Of a stretch of DNA of 64,000 bases, positions 46,165 to 55,380 are shown piece by piece. How positions within the stretch are numbered: position 1 is the first letter of the stretch; every line of letters begins with the position of its first letter. Position numbers and translations under genes: made by a program. Source of the DNA: Hyphomicrobiales bacterium (GTDB taxonomy: Bacteria; Pseudomonadota; Alphaproteobacteria; Rhizobiales; Rhizobiaceae). Under the pieces are notes generated by a model. The model was given only the letters and a program-made list of their open reading frames with translations. It was not told the DNA's origin and did not search any database. The stretch lies in the NCBI GenBank assembly GCA_900467685.1, contig UBQX01000003.1:1-64000 (forward strand). Direction: 5' to 3'.

Positions 46165-47171
46165 AGTATATCTTCGAAACGTTTGAAGGTCGGGCCCCAC
46201 AGGAAATTGGTGCCTTGATTTCCGGAAATGTTGCAATAGTAGCGGCTAGTTGGGAAGATAGGAGCAAGGCTGCCGTCTCCGTTTTTGAAAATACGTCAAT
46301 TGAAAAATTAATCGTGATTCGATTCAGCAACCCTGGGAAATCTGGTGTGTCACGTTCGGCTCGTGACGCTTATAAGGCTCTGTGCAAAAGAAAAAATATA
46401 CATTATTCCGAGGTAATATTTGACTCTGTTGCACGGGAATACGTTTCTCTTGTTGAGACCGCGAGGGAGATTGATGCTGCCATAGTGGGGTGTAAAAACG
46501 TAATTATCGATATTACATCAACTCCTCGTTTACTTTGGTGTTCGCTATTATGCCTTTGGAATCAGACTAATTCAGTTCGGAAGATCACCTTTTTATATGC
46601 GAGGCCAAAATACTCTTTCAACGAAAACCCGAACAGGGAGTTGATATACGACTATACGGAAGGGGATTGGTTGCTTCGCGAGCCAGCTTTTTTTGCCCCA
46701 TTCTTCCGTGGAGGGCTGGCGAAAACAAATTTCATTTCTGTTGGATATGAATATGACCAGATAAAAAGGCTTATTTACAAATTTGAATCTGATAACAATA
46801 TATTTGTTTATTCTGACCCTGGTTTTGAAAAAACATATACTGAGCTTGCACAAAAAACGGTCGCGAAAATCCGGAATGTTTTCGAGGTTCCTGACCAAAA
46901 ATTTATGGCCTTTGCGGTAAATGACTTTCTTGGTTTGTATCGTTCTCTCTCAAAGAAAATTGCGGATATGAATGAGCAGATCGGTGCCAACATTTTGATA
47001 GTTAGCGCTGGCAGTAAGATTCATAGCCTGGCGCTACTGTTTTCTGCGTTAGAGAACACCGATACCAGCTTTCGTGTCAGAGTTCCGACGCGTTATAAAG
47101 AAGTTTCTACCGGTTGGGCAAATAGAAAAATTGATTGTATTGTTGCTGAGAATGTATTTTGTCCCGTTTAA
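46161..47171 (+). CDS. Rossmann-like protein of unknown function (336 aa), cassette gene 3
   Basis: No family could be named. Two Rossmann-like halves can be seen. The first has VAIVAASWEDRSKAAV (23-39) and VIIDITSTPRLLW (114-126), whose D-x-T/S-x-x-(K/R) pattern recalls nucleotide-binding CARF/SAVED-like domains. The second has ILIVSAGSKIHSLALLFSAL near residue 280. The start overlaps the ATPase stop by ATGA. It could be a ligand sensor or effector partner of the ATPase and phosphoesterase. The resemblance to CARF-type sensors is a visual guess and needs structure comparison. Confidence 0.6.
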   Translation: MKYIFETFEGRAPQEIGALISGNVAIVAASWEDRSKAAVSVFENTSIEKLIVIRFSNPGKSGVSRSARDAYKALCKRKNIHYSEVIFDSVAREYVSLVETAREIDAAIVGCKNVIIDITSTPRLLWCSLLCLWNQTNSVRKITFLYARPKYSFNENPNRELIYDYTEGDWLLREPAFFAPFFRGGLAKTNFISVGYEYDQIKRLIYKFESDNNIFVYSDPGFEKTYTELAQKTVAKIRNVFEVPDQKFMAFAVNDFLGLYRSLSKKIADMNEQIGANILIVSAGSKIHSLALLFSALENTDTSFRVRVPTRYKEVSTGWANRKIDCIVAENVFCPV

Positions 47172-47222
47172 TTTCGATTGCAATTACTTTTTCCTTTCAT
47201 ATTAAGATAGTGTGCGGGGATC

Positions 47223-47357
47223 ATGATGGTAAGCGGTTGGGATAAGAGCCCCGGTCCGGGTAACGACTACACACCCCGCCGTGGCGGCAAGGTGCAGACG
47301 TTCGTCGTGCTGCTGGTGTTCTTCGCGGTCGCAGGCTTCATTATTTTCTTGCGCTGA
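47223..47357 (+). CDS. Small single-span membrane protein (44 aa)
   Basis: ATG ATG at 47223 opens a 44-aa frame: a polar, Gly/Pro-rich N-terminus (SGWDKSPGPGNDYTPRRGG) and one hydrophobic segment TFVVLLVFFAVAGFIIFLR. It has coding-like composition unlike the AT-rich gene before it and lies 36 nt before the EEP gene. The function is unknown; a membrane micro-protein associated with the exported enzyme is possible. Confidence 0.5.
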   Translation: MMVSGWDKSPGPGNDYTPRRGGKVQTFVVLLVFFAVAGFIIFLR

Positions 47358-47392
47358 TCGGAAATTATATTTGCAATTGAACGGGGGATGGC

Positions 47393-48652
47393 ATGCTTCG
47401 TAAAATGGCAATGATATTCGGAATGATGGCGCTGACAGCGACGGCGTCAGAGGGGCGGGAGCTGCGAGTGGCGACCTGGAACCTTGGATGGCACATGTCC
47501 AAGGCAATGAGCGCCGACTGGGTTCAGAAGTGCAGTGCGCCTTTTCAGTGGAACGAAAAGACCGGTTTATGGGAGCCGGGAACAGCAGGTCCTTCCGGGT
47601 GGGAACTGAAATGGGGCAGGGATGCAAAGATCGCCTGGGACATTTCGGTTTTGCCTCCATGCGATGTTTTTCAAGTATTTCATGACGTCGTGCCCGTCAC
47701 GGCGACCGCTTATGACAAGCGGGACCGTCAGATCAGCTCGGTCCTCGATAAGGCAGTTCAGCCTGAAGTGATTGCGTTTCAAGAGGTGAGCGGTAAGGAT
47801 GCCGTTCTCGACGTTCTTCCTGGTGGAGCGACCTCTTGGAATGTATGCTCCTTCACCGACTATAAGGTTCAGCGGCTCGCAATTGCCTGGAAGAAGGAGC
47901 TTGGCGAGGGGAGTGATTGCTCCGCGTTCGACGTCCTTTCGTTGCCCAATAGGCCGGAGAAAGAAAGACCGCGCCCAGGTCTGGCTGTGACTATCAAGGT
48001 CGATGGTCAGGACTGGCGGTTCCTGACGGTTCATTTGAAGTCGTCGTGCGTGTCGCCTTTGGAAGCCACGGCTGCAAATCCGGACCGTGGGAAACTTGAC
48101 GGCGGCGATACTAATTGTGAAATCCTTCGAGATCAGGTTCCAGCTTTGGAAAGCTGCCTTGAGTCCGAGACCGGGCGTTTCGGTCATCTTGTGCTCCTGG
48201 GGGATTTCAATCGAAATCTTTGGCACGAGAAATCGATGACCGGAAGTGTCCGGCCAGATGGCTCCGATCCGACCACCGTTTTGCCGTCTGGCGTTCTCGT
48301 GAGAAACCTCCTGAAAGAGGTTGATGATGGAGCGCCGTCGTCGTCGAAAATGGCCCTCCTAGAAGAAACGTGCCCGCTGAATGACGCGACCAAGAAAGCA
48401 TGTGCTGACGCAGAAATTGAAAATACGGCTGATGCCGTGAAGGTCCTTTCGAAGCCTGAAAATCTGGGTTGCAGAAATCCCGTCGGCCTCGATCACATTC
48501 TAATTTCGTCTGGCCTGAAATCGGACGGCCAGGGGCAAAAGGTGCCACTCGGGAAAATGGGTCGGACGCTCAAAGCATCTGCTGAACATCCCGATCCATT
48601 GCTTGCACTCTCAGACCATTGCCCATTGGTCGCAACGTTGTCCGCAAACTGA
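47393..48652 (+). CDS. Exported endonuclease/exonuclease/phosphatase (EEP) protein
   Basis: 419 aa with a likely signal peptide (MLRKMAMIFGMMALTATASEG) followed directly by the first EEP motif VATWNLGW. Other motifs are AFQEVSGKD (metal-binding Glu), HLKSSC, LLGDFNRNLW (catalytic Asp-Asn) and the final LSDHCPLVA (Asp-His). All catalytic positions are present. The protein has several cysteines, as expected of a periplasmic or secreted enzyme. The substrate could be nucleic acid, a phospholipid head group or a nucleotide. It may degrade DNA outside the cytoplasm; that is speculation. Confidence 0.8.
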   Translation: MLRKMAMIFGMMALTATASEGRELRVATWNLGWHMSKAMSADWVQKCSAPFQWNEKTGLWEPGTAGPSGWELKWGRDAKIAWDISVLPPCDVFQVFHDVVPVTATAYDKRDRQISSVLDKAVQPEVIAFQEVSGKDAVLDVLPGGATSWNVCSFTDYKVQRLAIAWKKELGEGSDCSAFDVLSLPNRPEKERPRPGLAVTIKVDGQDWRFLTVHLKSSCVSPLEATAANPDRGKLDGGDTNCEILRDQVPALESCLESETGRFGHLVLLGDFNRNLWHEKSMTGSVRPDGSDPTTVLPSGVLVRNLLKEVDDGAPSSSKMALLEETCPLNDATKKACADAEIENTADAVKVLSKPENLGCRNPVGLDHILISSGLKSDGQGQKVPLGKMGRTLKASAEHPDPLLALSDHCPLVATLSAN

Positions 48653-49117
48653 AGGGAAGGGCTCAGATCGGTCGAGTGCCGGTGCAGCGTGGAAAGTTCG
48701 AGCATCCCCAAAACTGTCCACCACGGTTGCGACCTTGTCTGGCTGTGCGTTTCACCATTAAACGGTTGCACATGGGGCAAGTTGGCGTTGGGTTGCCCTA
48801 GAGATGTTCCGCTGCACAGTATGGAAGTTACCCCAACCTACCGACCTGGCTTAATGTTTTTTGGACGAGCCTGGGTGCTGCCATTGGAGCTGGTGTCGTG
48901 GTCTCGATTTGTGGCATCGGCAATCATCTGATTCCGGATCATTGACGCGAGAGGCTTCAACGTTTCTTGGGGCGTCCTTCCATCCCTCCATTCGTGCTGT
49001 GCCCGCCGCAGTAACAGCTTCACAAAGCCTTTGTTAGCTGATGTCGTCATCCGGATTGCAGTGCCCGCTCGCTTAATGGTAGTTTTCGAACGCTATCACA
49101 CCTTAACGGGGACGCAA
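48653..49117. other. Intergenic region before luxR
   Basis: About 460 bp. A leftward frame at 49050-48838 (70 aa, beginning MTTSANKGFVKLLLRRAQHEW) is plausible as a small gene but has no recognised family. Nothing else was seen; promoters for luxR must lie here, but no consensus was clear. Confidence 0.35.
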
Positions 49118-49861
49118 GTGACGACATCGCGGCAGTTCAATACGAACGTCCTTACGGATTTCGTGACCAAGGCGATGCAGGTGACCACCAAGGAGGAGAT
49201 CATGTCTCTTCTTGACGCGGTGGCACACCATTACGGAATGGACACGTTCGCCATTTCTGGAATTCCGCTGCCTGGTGAACGAATTGACCCATATGTTCTA
49301 CTGAACGCTTGGCCGAAGGATTGGTTTGCGCGCTATGCGGAGAAGAATTTCGTACAGTTTGATCCCGTCATTTACCGTACCAAAATCACGAATGATGCTT
49401 TTGTGTGGTCTGAGGCGCTCGGCAATCAACGCCTAGGCAAAGGCGCTCGGCGGGTTATGGCCGAAGCAACTGAGTTCAAGATGCTCGATGGCTTCAGCGT
49501 ACCGCTTCATGGGATTCACGGGTTGCAGGCCATCGTGACGTTCAGTGCGGAGAAAGTCGATCTGTCGGAAGAAATGCGGGCGACTCTGCAACTCATAGCA
49601 ATTTACGCTCATAATCGACTGCGGGCCATGCTGCATGAGGACGCGATGCAGCCAGCCCGTGATCGGCTTAATGTGACGCCTCGTGAACAAGAAATTGTCA
49701 TGTGGTTCGCTGCCGGAAAAAATGCCTGGGAGACCGCCCAAATCCTTGGGATATCCGAAAAGACCGTCCGCCACCAGATCGAGCACCTGCGGCGAAAATT
49801 GAACGTCGTCAACGTTGCTCAGATGATCGCGGAAGCGTTCAGGCTCGGCATCATCCGCTAA
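49118..49861 (+). CDS. LuxR-family quorum-sensing regulator
   Basis: Acyl-homoserine-lactone responsive transcription factor. The N-terminal half is an autoinducer-binding domain (signatures WPKDWFARYAEKNFVQFDPV and GLQAIVTFSAEK). The C-terminal half is a LuxR HTH: LNVTPREQEIVMWFAAGKNAWETAQILGISEKTV..., complete to the recognition helix. Start choice is uncertain between ATG 49076 and GTG 49118; GTG has GGGGA upstream and gives 247 aa, near the family norm. It stands about 80 bp before luxI on the same strand with a lux-box-like dyad between. Confidence 0.88.
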   Translation: MTTSRQFNTNVLTDFVTKAMQVTTKEEIMSLLDAVAHHYGMDTFAISGIPLPGERIDPYVLLNAWPKDWFARYAEKNFVQFDPVIYRTKITNDAFVWSEALGNQRLGKGARRVMAEATEFKMLDGFSVPLHGIHGLQAIVTFSAEKVDLSEEMRATLQLIAIYAHNRLRAMLHEDAMQPARDRLNVTPREQEIVMWFAAGKNAWETAQILGISEKTVRHQIEHLRRKLNVVNVAQMIAEAFRLGIIR

Positions 49862-49865
49862 TGCA

Positions 49866-49883
49866 ATAGGTTGTATGACCTAT
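49866..49883. promoter_or_regulatory. lux-box-like dyad upstream of luxI
   Basis: ATAGGT-TGTATG-ACCTAT is a perfect 6-6-6 inverted repeat of 18 bp, starting 5 bp after the luxR stop and 59 bp before the luxI ATG. Size and position are as for LuxR binding sites that drive autoinduction. Confidence 0.72.
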
Positions 49884-49941
49884 ATATTAAGGCGCAGCAG
49901 TCCCCGCATCATGGATGCATTTGATGAGGTCGGGGGACACC

Positions 49942-50649
49942 ATGATAAAAGCCATTTGGAATATAGAACCATCTGCCAATATTCCTCTATTCGAGAAGGT
50001 TTGGCGTTTTCGCCACCGTCATTTTGTCGACCGGTTCGGGTGGGAGGCTTTACGGAAAGCCGACGAGCGAGAAATCGACCAGTTTGACACCGCAGACGCC
50101 ATCCATTTGCCCTTGATCGATGATGAAGGGCAGGTTCTCGGGTACAGCCGTCTTCTGAAGTCGACAGCTCCGCATCTATTGTCTGACGTCTATCCGGAAC
50201 TGATGGACGGGCGAACATGGCCCACTGGGGAGACGATTTACGAGTGGACACGTTGCGTTGCCGAGCCGAATGCGACGATACGGGGCATTCAGGCGTCAAA
50301 TGTATTGCTGACAGGAGTGCTGGAATATTGTCTGACATCGGGCATTTCGGCGTTGATCGTCGAAACCCACCCGAAGCTGGTACAGCTCCTGGTCAATAAT
50401 GACTGGAACGTTTTGCCGTTGTGTTCTCCAACCATGCTTGGGACCGATCTGGTTTTGCCGATCCACGCCGAGATTTCAGCACGGGCCCTGATGGCACATC
50501 ACCGAAACTACGGCATCAATGGCAGCCTTCTTGATCTGTCATTTTGTCCGGCCAATCCCCTCCGGCCGCATGATGAACTGCGGAGGCTGCCTTACCTCGA
50601 CGGGCAGCATGTGGATGTCAGCGCCGCAATGCGCATCGCAGGAGAGTGA
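49942..50649 (+). CDS. LuxI-family acyl-homoserine-lactone synthase (235 aa)
   Basis: Makes an AHL signal from S-adenosylmethionine and an acyl carrier. Conserved residues are visible: RHRHFVDRFGW (Arg, Phe, Trp of the N-terminal pocket), EIDQFDTADA (Asp), LGYSRLL (Arg) and IYEWTRCVAEP (Glu, Arg). ATG 49942 has GGGGGA 5-10 nt upstream. The chain length of the signal cannot be read. It forms a cis pair with the luxR upstream and a 68-aa gene 3 nt downstream. Confidence 0.92.
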   Translation: MIKAIWNIEPSANIPLFEKVWRFRHRHFVDRFGWEALRKADEREIDQFDTADAIHLPLIDDEGQVLGYSRLLKSTAPHLLSDVYPELMDGRTWPTGETIYEWTRCVAEPNATIRGIQASNVLLTGVLEYCLTSGISALIVETHPKLVQLLVNNDWNVLPLCSPTMLGTDLVLPIHAEISARALMAHHRNYGINGSLLDLSFCPANPLRPHDELRRLPYLDGQHVDVSAAMRIAGE

Positions 50650-50652
50650 GTC

Positions 50653-50859
50653 ATGGCCAACGCACCGATTGCCATCGACCATGCCTATGTCTGCGACATC
50701 GCGCGCAACCGCCTCAGTGAAATCCGTGAACTGATCCAGATTGTCAGAAGGCAAGGAGGTCAAACCGAAGACCTTCTACTCGCAGACCACCTGATCTCGA
50801 TGTCAGAATTGGCGTTCGAGGAAATGGCCGACAAAGTGCAGCATCACGCCCATCGTTAG
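50653..50859 (+). CDS. Small helical protein after luxI (68 aa)
   Basis: Begins 3 nt after the luxI stop (ATG 50653) and so shares its transcript. The chain is helical and charged (RNRLSEIRELIQIVRRQGGQTEDLLLADHLISMSELAFEEM); no family recognised. A role in quorum sensing, such as modulation of LuxR as TraM does elsewhere, is only suggested by position; it does not resemble TraM in sequence. Confidence 0.55.
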   Translation: MANAPIAIDHAYVCDIARNRLSEIRELIQIVRRQGGQTEDLLLADHLISMSELAFEEMADKVQHHAHR

Positions 50860-51155
50860 GATGACTCGCTCTGACGACGTAGTTCGTCATGCAAAGCCCA
50901 TATGGCCTCTCTGGCATTGTACCGATGTCGTGCTACCGTAAACCGAGGCAAGGTGTCTGCTTGGTTGATGGAAGCAATGAAGGAAACGAGCGAAGAGGTG
51001 ACGCCCTCTATCGCCCCATCGGTATAAACATCGGGTTCAACGAGAGCGTTGATCCCGCCAATTAAGGCGGCATGGGCCGTTTGGAGAGCAGGGATATCGC
51101 CTGCATTTGCCCTCTCTATGAGTTGAGCCATCATTTTGAAGTCGGCGTCCAGCAC
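50856..51155 (-). CDS. Hypothetical protein (99 aa)
   Basis: Leftward gene convergent with the small luxI-linked gene, overlapping by 4 nt at the stops. It is helical with no recognised motif (MLDADFKMMAQLIERANAGDIPALQTAHAAL). Start ATG 51155. It could be a small regulator; nothing in the sequence proves it. Confidence 0.45.
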   Translation of the reverse strand: MLDADFKMMAQLIERANAGDIPALQTAHAALIGGINALVEPDVYTDGAIEGVTSSLVSFIASINQADTLPRFTVARHRYNAREAIWALHDELRRQSESS

Positions 51156-51501
51156 GTTTTGGCTCCAAATACCACGCTAACGTGTATCAGGTTGTATTTG
51201 TGCTTCAATCCTGCTGTTTTTGGGGGAAACGACAAATCCTACGGAAGACACTTTGGGAAGAAAGTTCAGATGCCTGAAAGCTTTAGGCGCGGCGGTGGCT
51301 TTAAATTTGGGGCAAAGCAATTGATGAAAACTCCTCGACCTTCGTCACGTTGGTTCGATAGTGAACGCGTCAGGAGCCACGGGGTCGTAAGTCTGAACGC
51401 TGATTTTGTGATCCTTTAAAAATCCGCATATACTTGTTGTCTTGGCCCCGAGATGTGAACTGGTGGTGAAGAATAGAGCCTTGACGAGAAATGGGACCCG
51501 C
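51156..51501. other. Intergenic region without clear gene
   Basis: About 345 bp between a leftward small gene and a rightward hypothetical gene. A dyad CACG-CTAA-CGTG is at about 51174-51185. No RNA gene or further frame stands out. Confidence 0.4.
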
Positions 51502-52263
51502 ATGCTGCAGCCGACCGACCTCGCGCAAGATTTATATTTCGAAGACGCCCTGAGCAAAGCCGATCTATCGGGTTCAACGATCTGCGTTTGCGCCATGAAG
51601 GTCCTGCAATACGTGCAGGCCAATGGTGGGATCGTTCTTACAAAATCAGGAAACTTCTGTCGCAAGTTTGTCGAGTGGGCAGCTGAGGATTTTCAGTGGC
51701 CCGGTTTCGAGCCGGAAGAGCTTTACGCGGTGAACAAGGTTCTCAATGAACCGGATTTTCCACCGCTGTTCACGCTGCACGAAATCTTGCTCAAGGCACG
51801 ACTGATCAGGCACTATAAGGGAAGGGCGGTTGTGACACGCGCCGGAGCAAGCGTAATCGGTCGTGATGCTCAGTTGCAGATCGTTTTGACGACGCATCTG
51901 CTGCAGTCTCCGATGGGTGACAATCCGCACGCCAATGCCCTATTCTGGAACATTGGACATCTCCTCGCAGTCATCGCCAGCAGACTGGGGGAGTGGGTCA
52001 GCATAGGCGATTTTGCCAACTGGGCAATACCCGTTGATCTATTTCCTACAAAGAGGGGGACTGGTCAGAGGTTCGAGGCCTGCCTATTTGTCGCCTACGA
52101 TCTTGTCCGGCCAATGACTTGGCTGGGATTGATAGATGACGGGCGAACGACACAGAGACCTTCCGTGCCCGTTGAAGATAGGCTGATCCGTAAAACGCAA
52201 CTTTTCGACAGGTTTGTCCGATTTGTGCGACCGAACAGCGAGGGAAGTCAAAACGTACACTGA
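51502..52263 (+). CDS. Hypothetical protein (253 aa)
   Basis: Start ATG 51502 (MLQPTDLAQDLYFEDALSKADL) preferred over the longer GTG/TTG options because the segment before it lacks coding character. No family recognised. Regions such as PLFTLHEILLKARLIRHYKGRAVVTRAGASVIG could be winged helix, and the protein lacks signal peptide or membrane spans. It is convergent with the exported protease gene. Confidence 0.5.
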   Translation: MLQPTDLAQDLYFEDALSKADLSGSTICVCAMKVLQYVQANGGIVLTKSGNFCRKFVEWAAEDFQWPGFEPEELYAVNKVLNEPDFPPLFTLHEILLKARLIRHYKGRAVVTRAGASVIGRDAQLQIVLTTHLLQSPMGDNPHANALFWNIGHLLAVIASRLGEWVSIGDFANWAIPVDLFPTKRGTGQRFEACLFVAYDLVRPMTWLGLIDDGRTTQRPSVPVEDRLIRKTQLFDRFVRFVRPNSEGSQNVH

Positions 52264-52307
52264 CTGTCCACGGCGCTGTTGTCGGAGATGTGATCTCGCG
52301 ACGGATG

Positions 52308-54191
52308 CTATTGAGGTGAGCATTCCAGGCTCACCGCAATGTCCGTCGCTCGTGCTGCCAAATCGGCCGGTGCAAGCTTTTCGGTGCTTCCGTTCATATC
52401 TGGCTGAACCCCGTTTGAAAGCAGGAAACTGGCAGCAATGGATGCCTTGATCGCAAAGTTTATGTTCTGAGCGATATCGTCGGTTACGGCGGCCAACTTG
52501 AGGGCGTTCAACTTCGATACGACGACGCCCACCACGTTGCCGAACTGATCGACAAGAGGGCCACCTGAATTGCCAGGTTGAACCGGGGAGGAGATTTGCA
52601 GATAGCGGCTATCATCTTGCATTCCAGCGAGTGCCGTCACTGAGCCACGTGTAAAATTCCCGGAACTGGCCAACAGGCCCTTCAGAGGGAATCCGAAGGC
52701 TGCGATGTCTTCACCGAGCTTCACATCTGATCGAAGTTTTGCGACGTTTGAGGAATTGGCTGCTATCTTGATTAATGCGAGGTCGTTTGCTGAATCCCGA
52801 GCCGCTACCTTTCCCTTCACTTCGATCCCTTTTACGAAAGCGGAAACCTCGGTGCATCCCTTTACCACATGTGCATTCGTGAGCACCGCATCCGGTAAAA
52901 CAAAGAATCCTGTACCTGAGTAGCTCTCCTGCTTCTGTTTCTCCGCAGGAGTTGTGACGGTTGCCGGTGCTGCGGCTGGTGCATTTGAAGGCTGCGCCGA
53001 CGCCTCAATTTGCTGTTTTCCGAAATAGCCGTTCTCTTGCAGATGGCGGAGTAACCCAAGGGGGAAAGGAAGGGTAGACTGGTTAGCGTAGTCGCATGCA
53101 TTGCTCGGTCTATTCCCAGGGCATACCCTGACCCCGAACCCGTTGTCGTTTTGGTATAGCCCGAGCATTTTCTGCCAGGCTTGCTCTCCCTCGCCGGTCC
53201 TTACTGCATCTGCAATCCACGCCGCGAGGAAGCCATTTGAAGACCAAAGGCTTGAGGTCATTTTAGCCAGGAATTCAAAGCCTCTTTGCTCCTCAAGTAT
53301 CCGTTCGCGATATTGTCCTTGCAATGAAACGTCTTCGAGCTTCACGCCGTCGAATTCCTCGATAATGAGGGGGGCGAACGATTCCGCATAAGACGAAAAT
53401 TGATAAAGGAAGCGACCGTCCCGGTGCAGGGCGTTTGCCACTCCGTTTTTATCGGGGTCCTCGAAATAGAGGCCTTCTCCGTCATACTGACCGAGGTCAA
53501 CGAAGTTCCATTTGTCCGATACGTCCTTCGTGAGCAAAACACTCTTCGTGCAGCAGTGCGCTCCACCCGAATTCGCGTCGAAAACGACATCCGGTAGAGG
53601 ATTATTCTTGTTCAGATGGATCAATGATACTGATGACGGGTAATTGGCGAAATCTGAAAAATCGTAGGTCAGATCGAAAAGCTGCCGTCCGTCTTTCGAT
53701 CCGACCAGTTTTGCTTTCCAGCCGTCGCCTGAGGGAATTCGATTGACGGCTACGGAGAAGCTTCCACTGCTGACAGTGGCTCGTTTCATCGTCGTCAGCT
53801 CTGCTGTCGCCAGGACTGGCGAGGAGGGAGCCCATACGACTTGGGTTATGTTCGCCCCGTTGGAATAAAATGCATCCGATGGGATGCCAGGCCAAGGGTA
53901 GGCTTTTCCAATGTCAGCCAGAGAGCCGGATCGTGGAGTGAGGGAAACCCCGTACCAGCCGCTCTTCGTCGTAACCACCCTGGCTTGAGCGCCATATAGA
54001 CGGGCGATGCCTACCGCGTTTGGTTTTTCCTGTGCACTTGCGACGAATATCCAATGTTGGCCGGGCGGAGCCTTGAACTGTTGAGCGTGCGCTGTTGGGG
54101 TGCAAGAGAAACCGAATACAGACGCGATAACTAAAACCGCCTTCGCTACCACCCTGTCTGAATACTTTGGTACTTGGGCACCCATACTCAT
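52308..54191 (-). CDS. Exported trypsin-like protease, S1C type (627 aa)
   Basis: Signal peptide at the N-terminus (VAKAVLVIASVFGFSCTPTAHAQQ) when started at ATG 54191; the open frame upstream is ignored. A ~400-aa N-terminal region of unknown fold precedes a HtrA-like protease domain with the triad visible: His in LTNAHVVKG, Asp in ANDLALIKI and Ser in QPGNSGGPL. No PDZ domain is apparent, unlike DegP. It is likely periplasmic quality control or processing. It is the downstream-most gene of a leftward run of exported proteins. Confidence 0.8.
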   Translation of the reverse strand: MSMGAQVPKYSDRVVAKAVLVIASVFGFSCTPTAHAQQFKAPPGQHWIFVASAQEKPNAVGIARLYGAQARVVTTKSGWYGVSLTPRSGSLADIGKAYPWPGIPSDAFYSNGANITQVVWAPSSPVLATAELTTMKRATVSSGSFSVAVNRIPSGDGWKAKLVGSKDGRQLFDLTYDFSDFANYPSSVSLIHLNKNNPLPDVVFDANSGGAHCCTKSVLLTKDVSDKWNFVDLGQYDGEGLYFEDPDKNGVANALHRDGRFLYQFSSYAESFAPLIIEEFDGVKLEDVSLQGQYRERILEEQRGFEFLAKMTSSLWSSNGFLAAWIADAVRTGEGEQAWQKMLGLYQNDNGFGVRVCPGNRPSNACDYANQSTLPFPLGLLRHLQENGYFGKQQIEASAQPSNAPAAAPATVTTPAEKQKQESYSGTGFFVLPDAVLTNAHVVKGCTEVSAFVKGIEVKGKVAARDSANDLALIKIAANSSNVAKLRSDVKLGEDIAAFGFPLKGLLASSGNFTRGSVTALAGMQDDSRYLQISSPVQPGNSGGPLVDQFGNVVGVVVSKLNALKLAAVTDDIAQNINFAIKASIAASFLLSNGVQPDMNGSTEKLAPADLAARATDIAVSLECSPQ

Positions 54192-54455
54192 TCCTGCACT
54201 ACTCGCGTTGTTTGCAGCCAAACCTTCTGTTGGCTCGGTATATTCTTCCCGGCGAGAAACTCTGGGGAAAGCCCTCCGCTTGAAGCCCCGCCAGAAGTCA
54301 AGGCCATAGTGTATGGCAAATTCTACCAAGTGGGCCCGACCGTACCCAAAGGTGAATTAGACAATAGATTGCCCACTTTTACCCATGGTTGTCGAGTCGC
54401 AAAGCCAACTATCTATCGTCTCAGCCCGCAGATGCCTCTCTTCCCTCCTGAGCGG

Positions 54456-55130
54456 TTAAGGGGCATTGCGAAACGCGTCAATCATCGCTCTCGTAACGTC
54501 CGTTGGGTAACAGACGGGCGAGTATCCACCGGGTCGCGAATATGCGCTACGACCTCCGCACTTATGCCCCGCTCTGTCCCTGTTGTAAGGGCATGGGCAG
54601 TTGCCCGGATAGCCACTGATCGATTCCGAGATTATACGGGCAATGATCGTCGCGTCAGTTAGGGTAGGGAGCTGGGGAGGGTCAACCTTCTTAGGCTCCG
54701 AGGGTTTCGGCTTGTCCGGTTCTCGTTTCTCCTTGGGCGGTTCATTGTTGAGAAGCCGTGAGGAGAGCCAGCCGTCGCGTTGTGTCAGATCATCGCGAAC
54801 ATGTGACCACCCGTTTTCCTGTCCGAGCAACGTGACCTTCCTGCCGAGGTCGAGCCGGTCAAGAATGGCCCCGTTCTTGGATGGGGAACTTCGTAGGGCT
54901 ACACGATGCCCTGACACGTAGCGTGTTTCGATATTCTCAGAGGTTGTTGACCGTGGCTTCTGAGGTGCCTGCGTCGGCCGAGGCTGCGGTGGGTATGACG
55001 AATTCGACAGCGTTGTACGGGATGAAGGCGTTTGAATTTGAGCAGATGGCTGTACCGGATCATTTGCGATCAGCCGGGCGACAACCCACGAAACTCCAAA
55101 TAGTCCGACAATCCACCAACGCGCCTTCAT
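54456..55130 (-). CDS. SH3-domain exported protein (224 aa)
   Basis: One N-terminal hydrophobic segment (WWIVGLFGVSWVVARLIA), a Pro-rich linker, an SH3b-like domain (VSGHRVALRSSPSKNGAILDRLDLGRKVTLLGQENGWSHVR, about residues 75-125), a charged Pro/Lys linker and a C-terminal Cys-rich motif (GYPGNCPCPYNRDRAGHKCGGRSAYSRPGG). This layout is common in exported bacterial proteins that may bind cell-wall or DNA-associated ligands; the precise role is unknown. It is in a leftward series with the S1C protease. Confidence 0.72.
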   Translation of the reverse strand: MKARWWIVGLFGVSWVVARLIANDPVQPSAQIQTPSSRTTLSNSSYPPQPRPTQAPQKPRSTTSENIETRYVSGHRVALRSSPSKNGAILDRLDLGRKVTLLGQENGWSHVRDDLTQRDGWLSSRLLNNEPPKEKREPDKPKPSEPKKVDPPQLPTLTDATIIARIISESISGYPGNCPCPYNRDRAGHKCGGRSAYSRPGGYSPVCYPTDVTRAMIDAFRNAP

Positions 55131-55380
55131 TATTTAAAATCCCCCAGCTCACATTGCAGAACAGCTAGAGCGAAAACAAGCGGAAGATGCGCGGTCGATT
55201 GACTCGCGATTTAGGCGAGCCAGGACGTTATCTGGTGTTGTACTATCGGGAAAAGGAAATTCCCAAGACCAAGGATCGTTGGGAGGTGGTGATCATGGAA
55301 TACCTCGCGAATGCTGTATTTGCAATGGCTATGTCTTGCATATTAACGCAGCGAGACCTCGCGGTAGGTCCAATTGACTT

